Assembly: GCF_042680685.1 (NCBI RefSeq)
Contig: NZ_JBHUEA010000006.1
Location: forward strand, 73,539 to 137,538
Length of the DNA stretch: 64,000 nucleotides
Direction: 5' to 3'
DNA from: Amnibacterium endophyticum
GTDB taxonomy: Bacteria > Actinomycetota > Actinomycetes > Actinomycetales > Microbacteriaceae
The notes under the pieces were generated by a model. That model had not been told where the DNA came from. It was given only the letters and a program-made list of their open reading frames with translations, and did not search any database. Of the stretch, positions 58,521 through 64,000 are shown piece by piece (positions within the stretch are counted from its first letter, which is position 1; every line of letters begins with the position of its first letter). Made by a program: the position numbers and the translations under genes.

Positions 58521-59450
58521 GTGGCGGATCTCGACCTCGGCCCGGTGGTGCTCGGCGGCAACGTGTTCGGGTGGACGGCGGACCGCGACGAGTCATTCGC
58601 CGTGCTCGACGCGTTCGTCGACGGCGGCGGCCGGGCGATCGACACGGCGGACGTGTACTCGGCGTGGCTGCCCGGCAACGCGGGCGGCGAGTCGGAGTCG
58701 ATCCTGGGGGAGTGGTTCGCCTCGCGCGGGCGGCGCGACGACGTGGTGCTGATGACGAAGATCGGCGCCTGGGAGGCCCGCCGCGGGCTCGCCGCCGCGA
58801 CCGTGACCGCCGCCGTCGACGACTCGCTGCGTCGCCTGCGCACCGATCGCGTCGACGTGCTCCTCGCGCATCGCGACGACCCGACCGTGCCGCAGGAGGA
58901 GACGATGTCGGCCCTCGACGCGCTCGTGCGCGACGGCAAGGTGCGCGCGCTCGGCGCCTCCAACTTCTCCGCGGAGCGGCTGCGCAGCGCGGCCGCCGTC
59001 GCCGACGCGGCCGGCCTCACGCCCTTCACCGTCGCGCAGGACCTGTGGAGCCTGGTCGAGCGCGGCATCGAGACGGCGCTCGTGCCGACGCTCGACGAGC
59101 TCGGCATCGCCGAGACGCCGTACTCCTCGCTCGCGAGCGGCTTCCTCTCCGGCAAGTACGCGCCGGGCCGCAGCGTCGACTCGGCCCGGTCGAAGAAGGC
59201 CGGCGCCTACCTCGAGGACCCTCGAGCCGTCGCGGCGCTCGACGCGGCCCGGGACGTGGCGGAGCAGCAGGGCGTGCCGGTGTCCGCGGTCGCGCTCGCC
59301 TGGCTGCGCGCGCAGCGGACTGTGGCGGCGCCGACCGCGAGCGCCCGGACCGTCGACCAGGTCCCGGACCTGCTCGCCGCGGGCCGGGTGCGCCTCACCC
59401 CGCAGCACCTGGAGCTGCTGTCCGCGGCCACCGAGCCGGTCGGCGGCTGA
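58521..59450 (+). CDS. aldo/keto reductase
   Basis: 309 aa. AKR family: AIDTADVYSAWLPGNAGGESE (Asp, Tyr), MTKIGAW with the Lys, LLAHRDDP with the catalytic His, and APTASARTVDQV for NADPH. The GTG at 58521 follows AGGAGG and begins with ADLDLGPVVLGGNVFGW, a typical start. The DUF2256 gene begins one base after its stop. Confidence 0.9.
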   Translation: MADLDLGPVVLGGNVFGWTADRDESFAVLDAFVDGGGRAIDTADVYSAWLPGNAGGESESILGEWFASRGRRDDVVLMTKIGAWEARRGLAAATVTAAVDDSLRRLRTDRVDVLLAHRDDPTVPQEETMSALDALVRDGKVRALGASNFSAERLRSAAAVADAAGLTPFTVAQDLWSLVERGIETALVPTLDELGIAETPYSSLASGFLSGKYAPGRSVDSARSKKAGAYLEDPRAVAALDAARDVAEQQGVPVSAVALAWLRAQRTVAAPTASARTVDQVPDLLAAGRVRLTPQHLELLSAATEPVGG

Positions 59451-59451
59451 C

Positions 59452-59838
59452 ATGGGCCGGGACCGGAGCCGCGCGCCCGAGCCGCAGGAGCGCACCTGCG
59501 CGGCCTGCGGCCGCCGGATCGAGTGGCGGGCCAAGTGGGCGCGGGACTGGGACGAGGTCCGGTGGTGCAGCGACGCGTGCCGCCGCCACGGCGTGACGGA
59601 GGAGGACCGCGCCCTCGAGCGCGGCATCCTCGCCGCGCTCGAGGGACGAGCCGCGTCGGCCTCGGTGTGCCCCTCCGAGGTCGCCCGCGCGACGGCGGAG
59701 GACTGGCGGCCGCTGATGGAACCCGTGCGCCGTGCCGCGCGCCGGCTCGTCGCCGCGGGCGAGGTGGAGATCCTGCAGGGCGGACGGGTGGTCGACCCCT
59801 CCACCGCGAAGGGGCCGATCCGCATCCGTCGCGCCTGA
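59452..59838 (+). CDS. DUF2256-DUF3253 protein
   Basis: 128 aa. N-terminal zinc-ribbon-like DUF2256: TCAACGRRIEWRAKWARDW and VRWCSDACRRHG give two CxxC pairs. C-terminal DUF3253, a winged-helix-like region: LERGILAALEGRAA and SEVARATAEDWRPLMEPVRRAARRLVAAGEVEIL. The fusion suggests nucleic acid binding; function unknown. Coupled to the aldo/keto reductase. Confidence 0.85.
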   Translation: MGRDRSRAPEPQERTCAACGRRIEWRAKWARDWDEVRWCSDACRRHGVTEEDRALERGILAALEGRAASASVCPSEVARATAEDWRPLMEPVRRAARRLVAAGEVEILQGGRVVDPSTAKGPIRIRRA

Positions 59839-59850
59839 GCCCGCCGCTGA

Positions 59851-59867
59851 CGCCCCTTCAAGGGGCG
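59851..59867 (+). terminator. short hairpin after the DUF2256-DUF3253 gene
   Basis: cgcccctt and aaggggcg around a single base. Weak loop but well placed. Confidence 0.4.
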
Positions 59868-59945
59868 CCTCCACTGGGGTGCCGTCCCTCGGTGCGACGC
59901 GCCGGATCGCGTCCGATCCTGGAGCCCGACCAGTGGGGGGCGACG

Positions 59946-60461
59946 ATGACGATCATCGACCGGCGGCAGGAGCCGTGGCAGCAGGAGGACAGCGAACGGC
60001 GGCAGCGGCGCGCTGCCCTGATGGCGGCGGCGGCGTTCCTGGGGCTGATCGCGGTGCTGTGGCTGTGGTGGCCGGCGGGCGTGGTCCTCGGGCTCGCCGC
60101 GGGCGTCGCGGCCGTCGCGCGGATGGGGCGGCGGATGCACGCCGAGGCGGAGGAGGCGCTGATCGCCGACGCGCTGAGCATCGACGAGGACGAGCTCTGG
60201 CAGGAGTTCCGCCGGCTGCGGGTGCGCCTCGGCGACGACTGGCCGGCGTTCCGGCGCGCGGCGCTGGTCGTCACGCGCCAGCAGTCCGCCTCGAGCGCGG
60301 TGCTGCGGCGCGAGCTCGGCGTCACGACGGCCGACGCGCAGCACCTGCTGCAGCTGCTGGAGACCGAGGGCTTCGTCGGCGAGGCGCGGGGCACGCAGCC
60401 GCGGCAGGTCCGCGTCGCCCGCGGCCACGCGGAGTCGCTCGAGGAGCTGCTGGAGGCCTGA
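59946..60461 (+). CDS. membrane protein with FtsK-gamma-like winged helix (1)
   Basis: 171 aa. Short basic start, then two close membrane segments (about residues 25-40 and 43-58). The C-terminal 75 residues (DDWPAFRRAALVVTRQQSAS to GTQPRQVRV) follow the FtsK/SpoIIIE gamma domain pattern, including the recognition-helix region and the final G-x-x-PRQV. FtsK motor and pore domains are absent. A paralogue follows 186 nt downstream. Function unknown; DNA binding at the membrane is inferred. Confidence 0.75.
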   Translation: MTIIDRRQEPWQQEDSERRQRRAALMAAAAFLGLIAVLWLWWPAGVVLGLAAGVAAVARMGRRMHAEAEEALIADALSIDEDELWQEFRRLRVRLGDDWPAFRRAALVVTRQQSASSAVLRRELGVTTADAQHLLQLLETEGFVGEARGTQPRQVRVARGHAESLEELLEA

Positions 60462-60647
60462 TCGGCAGGACGGCGCAGCGGGAGGATTCGAGGCCCTGCT
60501 GCGCCGCCCTGGGATCCGCTGAGGGGCCTGGCGCGGCGCAGCAGCGACCTGGATGATGGATCGCGGCGCCGGTCCTCGGCGCCGTGCCGAGGACGCCGCC
60601 GGTGTCCGGCGGCGCCTCGCGCTGATCCGCCGCACACCGAGGTCCCC
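60462..60647. other. structured intergenic region between the FtsK-gamma-like genes
   Basis: No gene. Three hairpins: tgctgcgccgc/gcggcgcagca (60497-60507 and 60533-60543), gtcctcggc/gccgaggac (60572-60580 and 60586-60594) and cgccgccgg/ccggcggcg (60594-60602 and 60606-60614). They could be terminators, a leader structure or a small RNA. Confidence 0.45.
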
Positions 60648-61235
60648 GTGCCCGCTTCATCCCTCGCCCCCGAAGGCCCCCGCCGCGCCCTGGCCGTCAC
60701 CCTCGTCGGCCTCGCCCTCGTCGCGCTGACGCTGCCCCTGTTCTGGCCGCTCGGCGTCGTCATCGGGCTCGCGTGCGGCGTCGTCGTCGTGCTCGGGCTC
60801 GGCCGGCAGCAGGATCGGGAGGCCCGCACCGCCGCCGTCGCCGACCTGTTCGCGGCCGCCGGCGACGAGCCCCGGCCGGTGCGCTCCGCCGCCCTGCTCG
60901 CCACCACCGCTCCCGTCGCGCTGCAGCCGGCGCCCCCGCGGCCCCCGGTGGTCGAGGAGGGAGGGGTCCGTGCCGACCTCGACCGGCTGAAGACCGAGCT
61001 GGGCGACGACTACCGCGACTTCGCCCGGGCCGCGCAGCTCGTCGTGTCGACGCAGTACGCCTCGGCCGCACGGCTGCAGCGCGATCTGCAGCTGCCGTAC
61101 TCCCGCGCACGCCGCCTGCTCGCGGATCTCGAGACGCAGCACTTCGTCGGCCCGGCCACCGGCACCCTGCCCCGCCAGGTGCTGATGCCCAAGGATCGCC
61201 TGCCCGAGGTCGAGCGGATGCTCGCCGGCGTCTGA
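60648..61235 (+). CDS. membrane protein with FtsK-gamma-like winged helix (2)
   Basis: 195 aa. Two hydrophobic segments (about 13-32 and 34-50), a Pro/Ala linker (LQPAPPRPPVVEE), then DDYRDFARAAQLVVSTQYAS through GTLPRQVLM, the same FtsK-gamma-like domain as the preceding gene. Similar architecture but different length of linker, consistent with an old tandem duplication. GTG start with GAGG upstream. Its stop is 78 nt before the PBP gene. Confidence 0.75.
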   Translation: MPASSLAPEGPRRALAVTLVGLALVALTLPLFWPLGVVIGLACGVVVVLGLGRQQDREARTAAVADLFAAAGDEPRPVRSAALLATTAPVALQPAPPRPPVVEEGGVRADLDRLKTELGDDYRDFARAAQLVVSTQYASAARLQRDLQLPYSRARRLLADLETQHFVGPATGTLPRQVLMPKDRLPEVERMLAGV

Positions 61236-61297
61236 GGCGCCCCTGAAGGATCCGCTGTGAGGCCGGGCGCTCGGCACGTCGTGCCCGCCCGCTTCCG

Positions 61298-61303
61298 TAC
61301 CAT
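61298..61303 (+). promoter_or_regulatory. -10 of the PBP gene
   Basis: TACCAT, 10 nt before the ATG at 61314. Confidence 0.45.
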
Positions 61304-61313
61304 CTGAGGCGAC

Positions 61314-63713
61314 ATGCCCGGCACCGAACCCCGCTCCCGCCCCGGTCAGATCGCGCAGGCGCTGGTCGCGATGCTCGCCGTCTCCATCGTCGCCGGCGTC
61401 ATGGTCGCCGTCGCGGTCACGCCCGCCATCGCCGTCACCGGAGGGTCCGCCACGAGCGGCACCGGCATCTTCGGCGAGGTGCCGGAGGACCTCGAGATCG
61501 CGAAGCTGGACCAGAAGACCGAGATCTACGCGAAGGACGGCGACAAGGACGTCCGCATCGCGTCCTTCTTCGCGCAGAACCGCGAGGTCGTGGACTGGGA
61601 CCAGGTCCCGGCGTCGGTGAAGAACGCGGCGATCGCCGGTGAGGACGTCCGGTTCTACGAGCACGGCGCGGTCGACCCGGTCGGCATCGTCCGCGCCGCG
61701 GTCGCGAACCTGCTGGGCGAGGACCTGCAGGGCGCCTCGACGATCACGCAGCAGTACGTCAAGAACGTCTGCGTGCAGGAGGCCGAGAACCTGCCGACGC
61801 AGCAGCAGGTGGACGCGGCCTACGCCGTCTGCACCGACGCGTCCGTGGGCAGGAAGCTGCGCGAGGCGCGGCTCGCCATCGCCCTCGAGAAGAAGTACTC
61901 CAAGGACCAGATCCTGCTCGGCTACCTGAACATCGCCGGGTTCGGCGGTCAGGTCTACGGCATCGAGTCGGCGGCGAAGTACTACTTCGACACCTCGGCG
62001 AAGGACCTGACCGTCGCGCAGGCGGCGTCGCTGATGGCGATCGTGAACAACCCGCAGGCGCTGCGTCTCGACAACGCGGACAACCTCGCCCGCAACACGG
62101 AGCGGCGCGACTACATCCTCGGCGTCGAGCTGCGGAACGACCTGATCACGAAGGCGCAGTACGACGAGGCGAAGGCGTCGAAGACCGAGCCGAAGATCAC
62201 CCCGACGGCCTCCGGGTGCCAGACCGCCGGGTCCGCCGCCTTCTTCTGCGACTACGTCGTGAACACCGTGCTGAACGACAAGACCTACGGCGCCACCCGG
62301 GCCGCTCGGCAGGCGAAGCTGCAGACCGCGGGGTGGAAGATCTACACGACCCTCGACCTCGCCGCGCAGGGCAAGGCGAAGACCGCCATGTCGACCTACG
62401 TGCCGCGCACCGCGGAGGGGTGGAACGTGGGCGGCGCCGCCGTGTCCGTCGAGGTCGGCACCGGCCGGATCCTGACCATGGTGACGAACAAGCGGTTCAC
62501 CTACGGGAAGGGCGGGCCGGGCAGCACCGGGATCAACTACACCGCGGGCTCGACGCTCGGCCACAGCGGCGGCTTCCAGCCGGGATCGACGTTCAAGGTC
62601 TTCACCCTGCTCGACTGGCTCAAGCAGGGCCACACGCTGAACGAGACGGTCGACTCGAACCCGGGCACCGTCGGCGACTTCACCGCGTGCGGGCAGCCCT
62701 ACCGCGGCGAGCCCTACCCCTTCAAGAACGACACCCCGGACGAGGGCGGCTACCAGACGGTGCTGAACGGCACCGCCCGCTCGATCAACGGCACCTTCGT
62801 CCGGATGGCGCAGCAGCTCGACCTCTGCGACATCCAGCAGGTGGCGGAGGACTTCGGCGTGCAGCCGGTGAGCGGCACGGCCGAGCCGAGGACGCAGGCG
62901 CCGTTCATCATCGGCGGCGCCTACACCGTCTCCCCGGTGTCGATCGCCGCGGCGTACGCCGGGATCGCGAACCGGGGGAAGTACTGCAGCCCGGTCGCGA
63001 TCGAGAAGGTCGTCAAGACGGACGGCTCGCAGATCGACGTCCCGGGCACGACGTGCACGCAGGCGGTCGACCCCGGGGTGGCGGACGCGGCCGTGTACGC
63101 GCTCCGCGGGGTGTTCCAGGGCGGGACCGCGGGCGGCGACAACACCGCAGACGGCCTCTACGAGTTCGGCAAGACGGGGACCACGGACGACGCGTACGAC
63201 ACCTGGATGACGGGTTCCACCTCGAAGGCCACGACCTCCGTCTGGATCGGGAACCTGCGGCAGGCGGGCACCACGCCGCAGAGCCTGCGCGAGACCTCCT
63301 TCGCCGCCACGCCGTGCTACACGAGCGGCAACGGGACGGCCGCCGCCGCGCGGCACTGCGTCTGGAAGGACATCCAGACCGCGGTGAACGCCGACTACGG
63401 CGGCGCGACCGACTGGCCGCAGCCGGACCCGCAGTACCTGTACGGTGCGCCCGCGTACCCGCAGCAGCCCGAGCAGCCGCAGGTGCAGCAGCAGCCGCAG
63501 ATCCAGCAGGGCGTCGTCCCCGATCTCACCGGGCAGCCGAAGGCCCTCGCCACGCAGCTGCTGATCCAGGCCGGCTACAGCTGGGCCTACGGGCCGAACG
63601 AGCCGTCGTCGCAGCCCGCGGACACGGTCGTGCGGACCGACCCGGCGGCCGGGAGCACGCCGCCGACCGGGACCCGGGTGACGATCTACGGCAGCACCGG
63701 CACCGCCGGCTGA
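61314..63713 (+). CDS. class A penicillin-binding protein with PASTA domain
   Basis: 799 aa. One N-terminal membrane helix (about 13-40). Glycosyltransferase 51 domain: GEDVRFYEHGAVDP (Glu110) and QGASTITQQYVKN. Transpeptidase domain: GSTFK (Ser425, Lys428), SIN (490-492) and KTG (620-622). A Pro/Gln-rich linker leads to one PASTA domain (about 733-796: VVPDLTGQPKALATQLLIQAG). It polymerises and crosslinks peptidoglycan. Resembles PonA-type proteins of actinobacteria. Confidence 0.94.
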   Translation: MPGTEPRSRPGQIAQALVAMLAVSIVAGVMVAVAVTPAIAVTGGSATSGTGIFGEVPEDLEIAKLDQKTEIYAKDGDKDVRIASFFAQNREVVDWDQVPASVKNAAIAGEDVRFYEHGAVDPVGIVRAAVANLLGEDLQGASTITQQYVKNVCVQEAENLPTQQQVDAAYAVCTDASVGRKLREARLAIALEKKYSKDQILLGYLNIAGFGGQVYGIESAAKYYFDTSAKDLTVAQAASLMAIVNNPQALRLDNADNLARNTERRDYILGVELRNDLITKAQYDEAKASKTEPKITPTASGCQTAGSAAFFCDYVVNTVLNDKTYGATRAARQAKLQTAGWKIYTTLDLAAQGKAKTAMSTYVPRTAEGWNVGGAAVSVEVGTGRILTMVTNKRFTYGKGGPGSTGINYTAGSTLGHSGGFQPGSTFKVFTLLDWLKQGHTLNETVDSNPGTVGDFTACGQPYRGEPYPFKNDTPDEGGYQTVLNGTARSINGTFVRMAQQLDLCDIQQVAEDFGVQPVSGTAEPRTQAPFIIGGAYTVSPVSIAAAYAGIANRGKYCSPVAIEKVVKTDGSQIDVPGTTCTQAVDPGVADAAVYALRGVFQGGTAGGDNTADGLYEFGKTGTTDDAYDTWMTGSTSKATTSVWIGNLRQAGTTPQSLRETSFAATPCYTSGNGTAAAARHCVWKDIQTAVNADYGGATDWPQPDPQYLYGAPAYPQQPEQPQVQQQPQIQQGVVPDLTGQPKALATQLLIQAGYSWAYGPNEPSSQPADTVVRTDPAAGSTPPTGTRVTIYGSTGTAG

Positions 63714-63768
63714 GCGCCCGCAGCCCGATCGGACGAGCTCCGCCGAGGCCGGCGGTTCGCGTCCGGTC

Positions 63769-64000
63769 TCAGCCCTCGGCGGGGTCGGAGGGCTCGGCGG
63801 CCGCCGCGGCAGGCGGCACGGAGGGGCCTGCCGGCGCCGACGAGGCAGCCGGTGCGGGCGGCGAAGCCGTCGGGACGGACGACGGGGCGGTCGGTGCGGG
63901 CCCGACGCTCGGCGGCGCGACGCTCTGCGCGGGCGCGCTGGCGGTCGGCTGCGGCGCCGGCGTCGTGGCGGTCGGCGCGGGCGTCGGCGTCGCGCTGGAG
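63769..64000 (-). CDS. C-terminal tail of a Pro/Ala/Thr/Ser-rich protein (partial)
   Basis: The minus strand is open for 77 codons up to the stop at 63769-63771 and reads as Pro/Ala/Thr/Ser-rich low-complexity sequence (SSATPTPAPTATTPAPQPTA near the window edge, ending AAAEPSDPAEG). This is typical of the tails of secreted or membrane-anchored cell-wall proteins or kinases in actinobacteria. The start lies outside the window, so identity is unknown. Confidence 0.55.
   Translation of the reverse strand, partial: SSATPTPAPTATTPAPQPTASAPAQSVAPPSVGPAPTAPSSVPTASPPAPAASSAPAGPSVPPAAAAAEPSDPAEG

Overview
The window is very GC-rich and tightly packed on both strands. It is chromosomal DNA of an actinobacterium, most likely a member of the Microbacteriaceae; I cannot name the genus. 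The evidence is RbpA, OpcA, an actinobacterial pgk-tpiA-secG / pentose-phosphate / ctaB-ctaA / suf gene order, frequent GTG starts, many GTGA or ATGA stop/start overlaps, and many start codons only 6-10 nt behind a -10 hexamer (leaderless-type promoters). I saw no rRNA, tRNA, CRISPR array, insertion sequence or prophage.

Layout. (1) 1-8770, central carbon: the pgk tail, tpiA, secG and rbpA on the plus strand, then a minus-strand pentose-phosphate operon tkt-tal-zwf-opcA-pgl. (2) 8929-11169, heme A synthesis: ctaB and ctaA, convergent. (3) 11370-15533, SUF Fe-S assembly: sufB-sufD-Rieske protein-sufC-sufT; bioY follows in the opposite direction. (4) 16391-25954, housekeeping: an ABC-F ATPase, a SURF1 operon, fabG, serB, divergent glgC/glgA, an ABC ATPase, type-B L31 and an exonuclease. 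(5) 26009-32833: an alpha/beta hydrolase with a glycosyltransferase, a histidine phosphatase, a GntR regulator with a sirtuin, a TrmH-type methyltransferase, a D,D-carboxypeptidase and an SGNH hydrolase. (6) 33022-37758: an SF2 helicase and an iron-linked group with an IdeR/DtxR-type box, a siderophore-interacting protein, a pyrimidine-dimer-glycosylase-like protein and a rubrerythrin-VIT1 fusion. (7) 39277-45972: a translesion mutagenesis cluster (dnaE2, udgX, imuB, imuA) with two LexA boxes. (8) 46143-49998: an AraC regulator, then a signal peptidase flanked by two secreted substrates that share a signal-peptide motif. (9) 50003-59838: RecQ-like helicase, HhH protein, permease, MFS exporter, AbiEi/DUF559 protein, CYTH/CHAD protein, aldo/keto reductase and a DUF2256-DUF3253 protein. 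(10) 59946-63713: two membrane-anchored proteins with an FtsK-gamma-like winged helix, and a class A penicillin-binding protein with a PASTA domain. The window ends in the tail of a minus-strand Pro/Ala/Thr-rich protein.

The intergenic DNA is unusual. It holds (a) a dispersed repeat around ggtctcgaggc...gcacctcgacca, one copy of which lies in frame inside dnaE2; (b) two copies of a 77-bp element made of four 13-mers in dyad with 19-nt periodicity, and a third locus with the same 19-nt spacing but another sequence; (c) a 53-bp hairpin repeated on both sides of the AbiEi/DUF559 gene; and (d) long, near-perfect, unique inverted repeats at gene ends, several with the stop codons of both convergent genes in the stem. 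The most novel protein-level observations are the twin FtsK-gamma-like membrane proteins, the signal peptidase with its two matched cargo proteins, and the mutasome promoters that combine a LexA box, a -10 and a leaderless start.
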